DNA of 40,589 nt from Deltaproteobacteria bacterium (GCA_005879805.1 VBKL01000067.1:1-40589); one strand, 5' to 3'. Shown: positions 1 to 8,394, numbered from the stretch's first letter. The notes: a model not told the origin generated them from the letters alone. Made by a program: numbers and translations.

Positions 1-812
1 CGGAGCGATCGCCTGCCTCCTCTCCCACTGCAGACGTCTTCTGGCACGCCGAGCCGTACGCGGCGGTCGAGGCAGCGAACCGGGGAGAGCTGGCGCCGAT
101 GCCCCAGACGGCGTCCGACGTCCCCGGTCTCTTCCGTGATCCCACCGGCGCCTGGGTCGCGGTCGGCGGACGGGCGCAGGTGCTGCTCGTGGCGACCCAG
201 GCGCTGCACGGCCACGCCGCACCGTCGCGCCTCTCCGCCCTCACCGACCCGAGGTGGAAGGGAAAGGTCGCGCTGACGAGACCGACCTCGGGCCCCGCGC
301 TCGCGCACTTTGCCGCGCTCTTTCTCGCCTGGGGGGAGAAGCGGACCGAGACGTGGCTGCAGGGCCTCGGCCTCAACGACGCCCAGATCCTGCCGAACGA
401 CGAGGCGGTCCGGAACGCGGTCGTCGCCGGCCGGGCCGCCATCGGCGTCGTCTCCAGCGACGAGGCAGCCAAGGCAGCCGCAAGCGCCGCCAAGGTGGAC
501 GTCGTCTATCCGGATCAGCGCTCGATCGGCGTCTTCGTGTGGCCCACCGCGCTCTTCATGCCGAAGAATGCGCCGCACCCTGAAGAAGCGCGCAAGCTTG
601 TCGAGCGGCTCGCGTCGCGCGACATCGAGCAGCTTCTCGTCGCGCGCGCTCCCGGCTTCTTGCCGCTCCGACCCGGAATTCCGGTCCCGCCCGGCGTGCG
701 GTCCGCGGCGAATCTGGTGGTTGTCTCCGTCAATCCTGCGGCCATCGTCGCCGAGATCGCGCGGCGCAAAGACCGCATCACCGCCTGGACCGCGGCGATG
801 GAGCGGAAATGA
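1..812 (+). CDS. ABC transporter substrate-binding protein, Fe(III)-type (5' truncated by window edge)
   Basis: Periplasmic binding protein of the iron/thiamine/sulfate extracellular solute-binding family, which delivers substrate to an inner-membrane ABC permease. The reading frame is open from base 3, and the residues before the first ATG (base 99) already match the family (ADVFWHAEPYAAVE, the stretch that usually reads ADVFW-x-x-EP), so the gene enters from outside the window and the ATG at 99 is internal. Further family-like features are the DPRWKGKVAL block, the GRAAIGVVSSDEA stretch and a VYPDQ-x-x-IGVFVWPTA segment. The signal peptide and N-terminal lobe are outside the window. It ends 3 bp before the convergent carF-like gene. 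The permease and ATPase are not visible here. Ferric iron is the usual substrate of the subfamily, but this is inference. Confidence 0.85.
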   Translation, partial: ERSPASSPTADVFWHAEPYAAVEAANRGELAPMPQTASDVPGLFRDPTGAWVAVGGRAQVLLVATQALHGHAAPSRLSALTDPRWKGKVALTRPTSGPALAHFAALFLAWGEKRTETWLQGLGLNDAQILPNDEAVRNAVVAGRAAIGVVSSDEAAKAAASAAKVDVVYPDQRSIGVFVWPTALFMPKNAPHPEEARKLVERLASRDIEQLLVARAPGFLPLRPGIPVPPGVRSAANLVVVSVNPAAIVAEIARRKDRITAWTAAMERK

Positions 813-815
813 GCG

Positions 816-1610
816 CTATCCAGGTTCCGGGTTGGTCGCGTTGCCGGGACAGATCTGCTCTTCCTCGACGATCGCTTCGGCGGCATCGCGCCCGATGTCG
901 TCCTCGCGAGGCAACATCCCCGTCGTCGCGGAGATCACCCGCTCGAGCCCGCGGAAGAAACCGATCCGGTGCAAAGGCTCGTTCAGCCAGCCGACGGTGA
1001 TGCAGTAGTACGTGGCGAACGGCGCGGTGTGATGAACCGAATGGTGATCGCGGGGCAGGACGAGCGAGACCCGCTGCAGGAAGGCGACGACGGCCGGCGG
1101 ATCGTCCGAGTGCGCCCATTTGTGGAACTGGTTGGTGCAGAAGATCCACAGGCAAAGGGAGAAGACGAGCACCCCGACGAAGAGGCCCTGCCATCCGTCG
1201 AAGGAGACGAACGCCGCCGTCAGCGTCACCGGCGCGAGGCAGATGAAACAGTTGTTTCCGTTGGTCTCGATGAAGTCGTGCCGGGTGATCGCCTTCGGAT
1301 CGACGTGGTGCTCGCGGAAGGGGCGGATGAGCGCGCGCCCGACGAAAGGGAGGTCGACCGATCCCCAGGTGTCCGCCAGCCAATGCACCATGCCGGAGGT
1401 GAAGTCCGCCGCGACGAATCCGAGCATGAACGCGCTCGCCGTCAGAAAAGGGAACTCCAGCACCTGAGTCAGGAACCGGAGAAGCAGCCAGGCCATCGCT
1501 GCCGCAAAGACGGCGATGCTGGCGATCTCGAACCGGCGCACGGCCGGCCCGTAGCCCTCCCGGAGCGCGGACCCGGCGCGCTGCTGGATCTGCGAGCGTG
1601 CCTGGCTCAT
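816..1610 (-). CDS. carF: CarF/TMEM189-family plasmanylethanolamine desaturase
   Basis: Integral membrane di-iron-type desaturase (264 aa) that introduces the vinyl-ether double bond of plasmalogens. In Myxococcus xanthus the homologue CarF is needed for light/singlet-oxygen induced carotenogenesis. Seen here: hydrophobic segments at about residues 30-70 and 125-160 and the full family set of histidines, namely H76 in GMVHWLADTWGS, H101/H102 in FREHHVDP, H111 in TRHDFIETNGNN, H163/H167 in HKWAHSD, H189/H190 and H193/H194 in DHHSVHHTAPF, and H214. The ATG at 1610 follows a GGGGG stretch; the open frame continues upstream to 2117 but that part is antisense to the next gene. It is divergent from the cupredoxin-like lipoprotein gene and has no carotenoid gene beside it. 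The enzyme assignment rests on family knowledge and is strong. Confidence 0.92.
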   Translation of the reverse strand: MSQARSQIQQRAGSALREGYGPAVRRFEIASIAVFAAAMAWLLLRFLTQVLEFPFLTASAFMLGFVAADFTSGMVHWLADTWGSVDLPFVGRALIRPFREHHVDPKAITRHDFIETNGNNCFICLAPVTLTAAFVSFDGWQGLFVGVLVFSLCLWIFCTNQFHKWAHSDDPPAVVAFLQRVSLVLPRDHHSVHHTAPFATYYCITVGWLNEPLHRIGFFRGLERVISATTGMLPREDDIGRDAAEAIVEEEQICPGNATNPEPG

Positions 1611-1736
1611 CGATCCCCCGTGACATTCGATTCTCAGCGCAAAGGCCGGGTTCGCGGAAATCATCCCTGCCCGTCGCCACGGCCCCGTCACGAAGTTCGC
1701 TTGCGCCGAGGACGACCTTTTGTGACAAGTACGGAC

Positions 1737-2108
1737 ATGACGTTCCGTTGGATCTCCCTGACCGTCCTTCTTTGCGCGGCGTGCCAGAAGTCGGGAAATT
1801 CCCCACCCGCTGCCCAGGCTGGCTCGACCGGTTCTGCCTCCAAGGTCGTCCCCATCACCGTGACCGAAAAGGGGTTCGAGCCCGATCACGTGGATGCGGC
1901 GCCTTCCCAACCGCTGGTGCTGCGCTTCACGCGCAAGGCCGATCCCACCTGCGCAGACGCTGTTGAGGTACAGGGCGATCCGGTGCGCCACATGCTCCCG
2001 CTCAACCAGGCGGTGGACGTGAAGGTGAAGGTGCCGAAGAGCGGCGAGCTCGCGTTCGCCTGCCCGATGGACATGTACCGGGGCGCGATCAAGGTGGTCG
2101 GGAACTGA
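1737..2108 (+). CDS. Lipoprotein with cupredoxin-like domain
   Basis: Small lipoprotein (123 aa). A short signal peptide ends in the lipobox LCAAC (C16), followed by a Ser/Ala/Pro-rich linker and a cupredoxin-like beta domain from about residue 37 to the end. The C-terminal ACPMDMYRGAIKV resembles the CGM-x-M-x-x-G end of EfeO-like and P-type-ATPase-associated cupredoxins, with C72 and C109 conserved. The usual copper-binding histidine of blue copper proteins is not obvious, so metal binding through Cys/Met is an inference. Start ATG at 1737; an in-frame open stretch reaching back to 969 is antisense to carF and is rejected. It is followed 7 bp later by the hydrolase gene, so the two may be co-transcribed. 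Role unknown; copper or redox handling in the envelope is plausible. Confidence 0.8.
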   Translation: MTFRWISLTVLLCAACQKSGNSPPAAQAGSTGSASKVVPITVTEKGFEPDHVDAAPSQPLVLRFTRKADPTCADAVEVQGDPVRHMLPLNQAVDVKVKVPKSGELAFACPMDMYRGAIKVVGN

Positions 2109-2115
2109 GCTCCGC

Positions 2116-2931
2116 ATGGAACTCCGGCTGCGGTTCGAAGGTCGGGAAGCATTCCTCCGCGCCGAAGGACCCGCGGGCGCGAGGACGGTGCTCTTCCTGC
2201 ATCCCTTCCCGCTAGACGGCTCGTGCTGGACGGACTACCTCGGCCGCTGCGCCGCGGCCGGACTACGGGGCGCGGCCCTCGATGCTCCCGGTTTCGGGCA
2301 GAGCATGGCGGCAGGCCGGCCCTGCACGATGGACGATCTGGCGCGACTCGCAGCGGCCGCCCTCGACGCGCTGGGAGCGAAATCGGCCGCCCTCGCCGGC
2401 TGCTCGATGGGCGGCTACGCAACCCTCGCCTTCCATCGCCTCTTTCCTTCGCGCCTCGAGGGCGCCGCACTCCTCTGCACGAAGGCCAGCGCTGACTCCG
2501 AGGAGGCGAAGAATCGCCGCGAGGAGCAGGCCCGCGCCGCGCTCGACAAGGGGCCCGACGCCGTCACCGCGACGCTCCTTCCCAAGCTCCTGTCGCCCTC
2601 TTCGCCGCACATCTTTCTCGATCTCGCCACGAGCTTCGCGAGGACCGCCACGGCGCAAGGCGTGGCGGACGCGCTCCGCGGGATGGCGCTCCGTCCGGAT
2701 TCGTCGCCCGATCTTCCGCGCTGGCGCGTTCCCGCCGTGGTGGTCGCCGGCAAGGACGACCAGGTGATCCCGGCGGCCGAGACGGATGCGCTCGCGCGCG
2801 GCATCCCCGGAGCGGCCCACGCCGTGATCGAAGGCGCGGGGCATCTCGCCTTCCTGGAGAAGCCGGACGAAGTGTGGAGCGCGATCGAGGGGCTCCTTTC
2901 CGAGATTGACCGCCCGTCCGCGCGGCTATAA
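2116..2931 (+). CDS. Alpha/beta hydrolase
   Basis: 271-aa alpha/beta-hydrolase fold enzyme, cytoplasmic (no signal peptide). The oxyanion-hole region is FLHPFPLDGS (about 27-36). The nucleophile elbow is GCSMGG with S97, the acid is probably D214 or D215 in VVAGKDDQVIP, and the catalytic histidine is H243 in GAGHLAFLEKP. The order and spacing are those of the family, which includes esterases, haloperoxidase-like and MhpC-like hydrolases. The substrate cannot be read from the sequence. It follows the lipoprotein gene closely and is followed after 12 bp by the WYL regulator, so it probably sits in a short plus-strand operon. Confidence 0.88.
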   Translation: MELRLRFEGREAFLRAEGPAGARTVLFLHPFPLDGSCWTDYLGRCAAAGLRGAALDAPGFGQSMAAGRPCTMDDLARLAAAALDALGAKSAALAGCSMGGYATLAFHRLFPSRLEGAALLCTKASADSEEAKNRREEQARAALDKGPDAVTATLLPKLLSPSSPHIFLDLATSFARTATAQGVADALRGMALRPDSSPDLPRWRVPAVVVAGKDDQVIPAAETDALARGIPGAAHAVIEGAGHLAFLEKPDEVWSAIEGLLSEIDRPSARL

Positions 2932-2943
2932 CCAAGGACCATC

Positions 2944-4962
2944 TTGGATCGCACCGAGCGGCTGCTCGATCTCGTCGCGCTCCTCCTCGGCGCGAGCGAG
3001 CCGATCCCCTTCGCCGAGCTGCGCGAATCGTTTCCCGACGATTACGGCGGCCCGCGCGAGGCGGCGGAGCGCAAGCTCGAGCGCGACAAGGCAGAGCTGC
3101 TTCAGCTGGGGGTGCCCATCGAATTCGTGCCTCCGAAGTACGAGGACGGCCGCGACATCGGCGGATATCGCATCGATCGGAGCGCCTACTTCCTGCCCGC
3201 TCCGGGATTCGAGCCCGAGGAAGCGGCCGCGCTCTATGCCGCGGCCAGCGCGGCGCTGGCGGCGGGGGACTTCCCCTTCGCGCACGATCTGGCGCATGCG
3301 CTGCGCAAGCTCTCGGTCGCAGGGCAGCGATCGGCGTCCGGAGGCGAGGCCGCGGCTCGCGGGCTCCTGGTCGTCCGGCCCGGCGATCCGGGTCGCTCGG
3401 CCAAGCTGACCGCGCTGGCGGACGCGGTGGCGCGCCGCAAGCGCGTGCATCTCCGCTACCGGGCCCAGGCGACCCGCGAGGTCACCGAGCGGGACGTCGA
3501 TCCGTACGGCCTCGCCTTCCGGCACGGCGCGTGGAAGCTCGTCGGGTACTGCCATCTGCGCACCGATCAGCGCGTTTTCGCGCTCGACCGCATCGAGGCG
3601 CTCGAGATCAACGAGCAGAAGCCCGCCCAGGCCGACTTCACCATTCCCGAGGGATTCGACGCGGGCGAGGTGGCGGGCCTGCGTCCCTGGCTGTGGCGCG
3701 TCTCGGATCCATCGAAAGTGACGCTCCGCTTCGCGCCCGGGAGCGAGCTGCTCGCGGAGCGCGCCTTCGACGCGGCTCCCGACGCACAGGCACAGCTCAC
3801 CGTCACCAACATGGACGGGCTCCTTTCGCAGGTGCTCGGCCTCGGCGACCGAGTCTTCGTCGCCACGCCCGACGCGGCGAAGACACGCGCCCGCGTCGCG
3901 CTGGAAGCGATCCGCGATCGCCATTCCCGAGCTCCCGAGGTCCGCGCGCTCGAGCCGTCGCCGCCGCCGGCGCGCACTTCCGGCGAGGCGCCGCGACAGG
4001 CGGACAAGCGCGAACGGCTCCGGCGCCTCCTGCTCATCGTACCGGCGGCCCGGAGGCGTCCGGGGATCACCGTCGAGCAGCTCGCTCGCGAGCTGGGCCT
4101 CGGCACCGACGAGCTTCGCGCGGACATCGAATTGCTCGCGCTGGTCGGTCGGCCACCCTTCTCGCCCGACGATTACATCGACATCAGCGTGGACGAGAGG
4201 GGCCGCGTGGCGGTCTTCCTCGATCAGTCCTTCTCGCAGCCGCCGCAACTCACCGCCCTCGAGGCGCTTGCGCTCGCCACCGCGGCGCAGGAAACGGCAC
4301 CCGCCGATCCGGCGGTGAAGTTCGGCGTGGAGAAGATCGCCGCAAAGCTCCCGCCCCGCGCCCGCGAGCTCTACTCGACGCTCGCCCATCGCGTGGCGGC
4401 GGCGGCCCCCGTGCCCCGCGGCACGGAGGAGCTTCTCGCTACCATCCGGCGCGCCGCCGAGACGCGCCGCGAGATCGCGCTCGAGTACGACAAGGACGGA
4501 CGCGGTCAGACCAGCGAGCGGATCATCCGCCCCCGCGCGGTCCTCGACCACGCGGGCCGCTGGTACGTCTACGCCCATGACGTCGGCAAGGATGCGGCCC
4601 GCACCTTCCGCGCCGACCGCATCCGGAGCGCTCGCGAGACAGGCGTTGCCTTCCCCGACATGGGCCCGCTCGATCCCGGGCTTTTCGAGCGCGACACGCT
4701 CTTTTTCCCCACCGGCGCCGAACGCGCCGTGACCGTCCGCTTCTCGCCGGCGGTCGAAGCCTGGGCGCTGGCGCGTCACGGGGAAAAGGCCCGCCGGATC
4801 GAAGGCGGAGGAGCCGAAGCATCGATCGAGAGCGCCGGGGAGTCGTACATCGTGGCGCTCGTCCTCTCCTTCGCGGGAGAGGCGGAGGTGGTCGCACCGC
4901 CCGACGTCCGCGCGGCCGTACGGGACGCCGCCCAACGGGCGCTCCGCCATTACCTGGACTGA
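2944..4962 (+). CDS. Fused PafB-PafC-type WYL-domain transcriptional regulator
   Basis: 672-aa protein made of two tandem PafB/PafC-like units. Each has an N-terminal winged-helix-like part (residues about 1-70: ERLLDLVALLL, FAELRESFP, AAERKLERDK; and about 355-420: RERLRRLLLIVPAARRRPG) followed by a WYL domain (about 160-220, with WKLVGYCHLR and FALDRIEAL; and about 500-560, with WYVYAHDVG and FRADRI). In actinobacteria PafB and PafC form a heterodimer that activates DNA-damage genes; single-chain fusions of the two are known. WYL domains are thought to sense nucleic-acid or nucleotide ligands. The start must be the TTG at 2944: the frame has a stop at 2929 and no ATG or GTG between, and AAGGA lies 6-7 bases upstream. 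No proteasome or Pup gene is nearby, so the target is unknown. Confidence 0.85.
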   Translation: MDRTERLLDLVALLLGASEPIPFAELRESFPDDYGGPREAAERKLERDKAELLQLGVPIEFVPPKYEDGRDIGGYRIDRSAYFLPAPGFEPEEAAALYAAASAALAAGDFPFAHDLAHALRKLSVAGQRSASGGEAAARGLLVVRPGDPGRSAKLTALADAVARRKRVHLRYRAQATREVTERDVDPYGLAFRHGAWKLVGYCHLRTDQRVFALDRIEALEINEQKPAQADFTIPEGFDAGEVAGLRPWLWRVSDPSKVTLRFAPGSELLAERAFDAAPDAQAQLTVTNMDGLLSQVLGLGDRVFVATPDAAKTRARVALEAIRDRHSRAPEVRALEPSPPPARTSGEAPRQADKRERLRRLLLIVPAARRRPGITVEQLARELGLGTDELRADIELLALVGRPPFSPDDYIDISVDERGRVAVFLDQSFSQPPQLTALEALALATAAQETAPADPAVKFGVEKIAAKLPPRARELYSTLAHRVAAAAPVPRGTEELLATIRRAAETRREIALEYDKDGRGQTSERIIRPRAVLDHAGRWYVYAHDVGKDAARTFRADRIRSARETGVAFPDMGPLDPGLFERDTLFFPTGAERAVTVRFSPAVEAWALARHGEKARRIEGGGAEASIESAGESYIVALVLSFAGEAEVVAPPDVRAAVRDAAQRALRHYLD

Positions 4963-4975
4963 TGGAGGAGAACCC

Positions 4976-5326
4976 GTGATCGGACTCGCGCTTGCCGTCA
5001 TCCTCGCTCAGTTGCCGCAACCTGCCCCGGCGCCCGTGGCTCCTCAATCGGACGGGAAGAAGCTTTTCGCCACGGCGAAGTGCATCAAGTGCCACGGCGA
5101 GGACGGAAAGGGCGACACGGAAAAAGGCCGCGAGCTGAAGGCACCTGATTTCACCAGCGCGGACTTCCAGAAGGAGACCACGGACCGCGAGATGAGGAGC
5201 GGCATCACGAAGGGAGTGAAGGACAAGAAGAGGAAGGTCCTGATGCCGGCCTACGGCAACAAGCTGTCGGACGAGCAGATCCAGCTGCTCGCCCGCTACG
5301 TGCGTTCGCTCGGGGAGAACCGTTGA
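4976..5326 (+). CDS. Small monohaem c-type cytochrome
   Basis: 116-aa exported class I cytochrome c. It has a short hydrophobic N-terminus (residues 2-12), a Pro/Ala-rich linker, the haem attachment motif CIKCH at 36-40 and the probable axial methionine M90 in LMPAYGNKLS. The C-terminal helix QIQLLARYVRSL is typical. Translation starts at GTG 4976 after a good GGAGGAG Shine-Dalgarno sequence 13 bp past the regulator's stop codon. It could carry electrons in the periplasm between a dehydrogenase and an oxidase; no partner complex is in the window. The Lys-rich stretch around 80-88 is a little unusual and would favour acidic partners. Confidence 0.9.
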   Translation: MIGLALAVILAQLPQPAPAPVAPQSDGKKLFATAKCIKCHGEDGKGDTEKGRELKAPDFTSADFQKETTDREMRSGITKGVKDKKRKVLMPAYGNKLSDEQIQLLARYVRSLGENR

Positions 5327-5382
5327 CAAGGCGCGGGGTTCAGACCTAAGAGCATGCCCCCCGCGAACGCCTTGGAGGCGGA

Positions 5383-6687
5383 TTGGCCACGCGAGCGACA
5401 ACCCACGAGCACAAGCGTCCCACCGTCTACACCGAGGCGATGGAGGTCTTCCATCGCGCCGCGGATCTCATCGGGCTCGACCGGCGGGTGCGGATGGAGC
5501 TCGAGGAGCCCGACTACGAGCACATCTTCTACGTCACGGTGAAGCTGCACACGCGGCTGTTGCCGCTGCCGAAGGAGGAGCAGGAGAAGTACAAGGACCT
5601 CAAGGACAGCGAGCTCCTGCCCGACGGCCTCGAGCCGCTCCTCGACGGCAGCTTCGTCTTCAAGCGCCGCGCGCTCATCAATGCCAACGTCTTCATGCGC
5701 GACGGCGTCGTGCGCCTCAAGGACAAGGGCCTTTACAAGGTGCTCCCCGGCCGCCCCGAGCGCTTCAAGGCCTACCGGGTCCAGCACAACCAGGCCCGCG
5801 GCCCCTACAAGGGCGGCATCCGCTTCCACCAGGACGTCTCGCTCGACCTGTTCAAGGTGCTCGCCGCCGAGATGACCTGGAAGACAGCCATCTCCGACGT
5901 CCCGTTCGGAGGCGGCAAGGGCGGCATCAAGGTCGACCCGAAATCGCTCTCCAGCGAGGAGTTCGAGGCGCTCACGCTCCGCTACATGTACCGGCTGAAA
6001 TCCCTCGTCGGTCCCGACCTCGACATCCCCGCGCCGGACGTCGGCACCGATGCCAACGTGATGGGCCTCCTCTTGCGCCAGTACACGGACGGCGAGCGCG
6101 AGCGGCACCGCCTGCGCGGCATCGTCACCGGCAAGGACACCCGCATCGGCGGTTCGGAAGGCCGCGTGCGCGCGACCGGACAAGGACTCGCCTACACCAT
6201 CCAGGAGTGGTTCGCGGACCGCGGATCGGTCCCCGCGGGGGCGTCGTTCGTGCTGCAAGGGTTCGGGAACGTCGGATCGAACGCGGCGGAGATCCTCAAG
6301 GGACTCGGAGCGCGGCTGCTCGCGGTCAACGACGCGGGCGGCACCATCTACAACCCGAACGGCATCGACGTGACCGATCTCATCTCGTACGTCTACGAGA
6401 ACCCGTCGAACCTGCGTCGCACCGTAGCCGGCTATTCCAAGGCGCAGCAGATTTCCAAGACCGATCTGTGGGACGTCGAGGCGGACATCCTCATTCCCGC
6501 CGCGCTCGGTGGCGAGATCACCTACCGCATCATCCGGGACATCGCCCGCAATACGCCGCGCCGGACCGCCACGCACAATTCGGTCCGTTACTGCATCGGC
6601 AAGGAAGTCGACATGCGCACGGCGGCGATGGTTCTCGCGCTGAAGCGCATCGAGGCCCACTACCAGCTCGAAGGATTCTCACAATAG
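5383..6687 (+). CDS. Glu/Leu/Phe/Val-type dehydrogenase lacking part of the C-terminal core
   Basis: 434-aa member of the amino-acid dehydrogenase family (oxidative deamination of glutamate or a branched/aromatic amino acid with NAD(P)+). Substrate-binding and catalytic residues of the first domain are present: K143 in GPYKGGIRF, K167 in TWKTA, K179 in GGGKGG and D219 in IPAPDVGT. The Rossmann motif is GFGNVG (293-298). After ADILIPAALGGEIT (to 380) the sequence goes straight into a C-terminal helix region ending VDMRTAAMVLALKRIEAHY. The normal intervening block (the GANGPTT and NAGGV-x-VSYFEW motifs, about 60-70 residues, including the substrate-contacting serine) is missing in frame. The N-terminus is longer than usual (about 120 residues before the first family motif). 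TTG start at 5383 with GGAGG 4 bases upstream; an ATG at 5440 is an alternative. Confidence 0.85.
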   Translation: MATRATTHEHKRPTVYTEAMEVFHRAADLIGLDRRVRMELEEPDYEHIFYVTVKLHTRLLPLPKEEQEKYKDLKDSELLPDGLEPLLDGSFVFKRRALINANVFMRDGVVRLKDKGLYKVLPGRPERFKAYRVQHNQARGPYKGGIRFHQDVSLDLFKVLAAEMTWKTAISDVPFGGGKGGIKVDPKSLSSEEFEALTLRYMYRLKSLVGPDLDIPAPDVGTDANVMGLLLRQYTDGERERHRLRGIVTGKDTRIGGSEGRVRATGQGLAYTIQEWFADRGSVPAGASFVLQGFGNVGSNAAEILKGLGARLLAVNDAGGTIYNPNGIDVTDLISYVYENPSNLRRTVAGYSKAQQISKTDLWDVEADILIPAALGGEITYRIIRDIARNTPRRTATHNSVRYCIGKEVDMRTAAMVLALKRIEAHYQLEGFSQ

Positions 6688-6834
6688 AAACGGCCACGGT
6701 GGCTTCGTGGTGGCTGTAGCTCCGATGTGACGCTCTCCGATCCGGCGCCTCCGGCGCCTCTCCCAGGGGGGCCAGCTCGCTCGACTGGCGACTGGACCCC
6801 CAAGATCCAGGCTCTGCCCCGATTCAGGCTCTCC

Positions 6835-7815
6835 CTACTCCGAGCTGACGATCGGGCAGTTGACGATGAAGTTCGACGCGGCGAAGGGCACGCCGCCGGG
6901 ACCCGTGATCATCCCGTGGCTGACGAGCCCCTGGATGTCGCCGTAGTCGGTCTGGCGCAGGTTCCTCTTCGCGGCGACCGCCGCCGGAGTCCAGGCCGCG
7001 AGGTGGACGTCCCAGAGCGGGCTGAAGCGGCCCTGCGACGGGTCCCACCGCAATACGTTCAGGGGATCGAGCCCATCGAGGAGCGCCGAGTTGAGACCCT
7101 GCCGCTGGGGGTTCGCCTGGCCGGTCTGTCCGTTGACGAAGGCCGCGAGGCTCGCGCGCGAGGAGTGGGTGCTGTCGTCGTCGAGCGAAGGCGCCTGGTT
7201 GAGCCGGGGGACGAACGTGCTCCCTTCGAGGGCCGCGGCAACGTCGAGCGACGCATCGGTCGAGACGTACCGCACCGCCTTGCCACCGGCGAATCCGTGC
7301 GTCTCGCGGAGCGTTACCGTGCCGCCCGCGAAATCGATGGTGACGACTTTGTCGTGCAGCCCGCTGGCGTTGGCGACGTGCGGCGCGTTGCGGATGGTAC
7401 CGTCCGGCAACTGGATGATCGGGCTGTAGAACTGGTCCGCCACCGAGCCCGGGCCGGCAGCCGCGGGCGGAAATCCCTGCGGGCCCGGCGCGACGTTGCG
7501 CTGGGGCGAGAAATCCACGGTTCCCGGGAAGACGATGGCGCCGTTCACCATCGATACCTTCTGTACGGCCTGGGATCCGCGCGCGTTGGCGAGCTTGTCG
7601 ACCCGGCTGACGCCCAGCGTGTCCGCGTCCGCGCCATCGGAGGAATTGAAGATCACGTACCAGACCGTCTGTCCGTTGCTCGTTCCGCGATAGAGCGGGA
7701 AGGTAGCGGTGTCGTCGGGATTTTCGACCGCGCTCTGGATGAAGAGGGTGCGACCGCTTTCCGCGCGTGCGGCGAAGGCGGCGAGGAGAGCTGCGAACAC
7801 GAGGGCTCGTCTCAT
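6835..7815 (-). CDS. Secreted protein of unknown function
   Basis: 326 aa with a clear signal peptide (MRRALVFAALLAAFAARAES, cleavage after ARA). The mature part is rich in Gly, Asn, Asp and Ser and looks beta-rich, with stretches such as TVWYVIFNSSDGADAD, QFYSPIIQLPDGTIRNAPHVANASG and FSPLWDVHLAAWTP. The ending ASNFIVNCPIV holds its single cysteine. I do not recognise the family; the composition suggests a secreted or outer-surface globular protein. The start is supported by AGGAGGACC upstream of the ATG. It lies convergent to the dehydrogenase gene and upstream of no obvious partner. No membrane segments other than the signal peptide. Confidence 0.8.
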   Translation of the reverse strand: MRRALVFAALLAAFAARAESGRTLFIQSAVENPDDTATFPLYRGTSNGQTVWYVIFNSSDGADADTLGVSRVDKLANARGSQAVQKVSMVNGAIVFPGTVDFSPQRNVAPGPQGFPPAAAGPGSVADQFYSPIIQLPDGTIRNAPHVANASGLHDKVVTIDFAGGTVTLRETHGFAGGKAVRYVSTDASLDVAAALEGSTFVPRLNQAPSLDDDSTHSSRASLAAFVNGQTGQANPQRQGLNSALLDGLDPLNVLRWDPSQGRFSPLWDVHLAAWTPAAVAAKRNLRQTDYGDIQGLVSHGMITGPGGVPFAASNFIVNCPIVSSE

Positions 7816-7923
7816 GGCAAGGGGTCCTCCTGCGCGGGAAGGCGCATCGGCCTTCGGCGCTTTGGGGTTTGCGAGACGAGTGTTCCGGCGCGCGAAAGCG
7901 TTACAGCGCGCGCGGCCCGCGGC

Positions 7924-8346
7924 TCAATGCACGACGAGCACCGGCTTCTTGCAGATGTGGATCAGGCGGTGCGAGGTGCCGCCGAGAAGCATGCTGCCGA
8001 CGAGGGTCCGGCCCCGGCTTCCGACCACGACGAAATCGACTTCGGACGACTGCGCGGCTTCCGCCAGCACCTCCGCCGCGGGACCCGCGAGGAGCTGCGC
8101 TTGCACTTCGAGCCCGTCGTGGCGGAGCGAGTCCGCGATTTCGTCGAGCACCGCCTTGCCGCGCTCGTAGACGCGCCTCTCCAGCTCGGCGACGTCGGGA
8201 AGCACGGCGGGCTCGGAGAAGATCGGCGGCGGCGGCAGGACGTGCACGACGGTGAGCGATTCGCCGAGGCGCCGCGCGAGATCTGCGGCGCGGGTAGCCG
8301 CGCGCCGCGAAGGGTCCGATCCGTCGACCGCGACGAGGATCCGCAT
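7924..8346 (-). CDS. Universal stress protein (UspA family)
   Basis: 140-aa single-domain universal stress protein. Begins MRILVAVDGSDPSRRA, the usual first strand with the nucleotide-contacting Asp, and ends with the ATP-binding signature G-2x-G-9x-G-S/T (VVGSRGRTLVGSMLLGGTS), then the last strand KKPVLVVH. It therefore belongs to the ATP-binding (UspFG/MJ0577-like) branch. These cytoplasmic dimers help survival of stress or starvation; the specific role is unknown. It lies 108 bp upstream (minus strand) of the unknown secreted protein and divergent from the DUF3015 gene. The Shine-Dalgarno region is weak. Confidence 0.93.
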   Translation of the reverse strand: MRILVAVDGSDPSRRAATRAADLARRLGESLTVVHVLPPPPIFSEPAVLPDVAELERRVYERGKAVLDEIADSLRHDGLEVQAQLLAGPAAEVLAEAAQSSEVDFVVVGSRGRTLVGSMLLGGTSHRLIHICKKPVLVVH

Positions 8347-8394
8347 CGCCCGCGGAGGCTAGCGCAACCCGCGCCGGAGGTCGATGGCTGCGAA

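Noticed and set aside
969-1736. Long N-terminal extension of the cupredoxin lipoprotein
   Set aside because: It is antisense to carF, and the lipoprotein signal begins at 1737.
2926-5001. A 691-codon minus-strand open frame
   Set aside because: Antisense to the PafB-PafC fusion; no recognisable domain.
6688-6834. Possible terminator in the gap after the dehydrogenase (GGCGCCTCCGGCGCC)
   Set aside because: The palindrome is GC-only with a 3-base loop and no T-tract; common by chance at this GC content.
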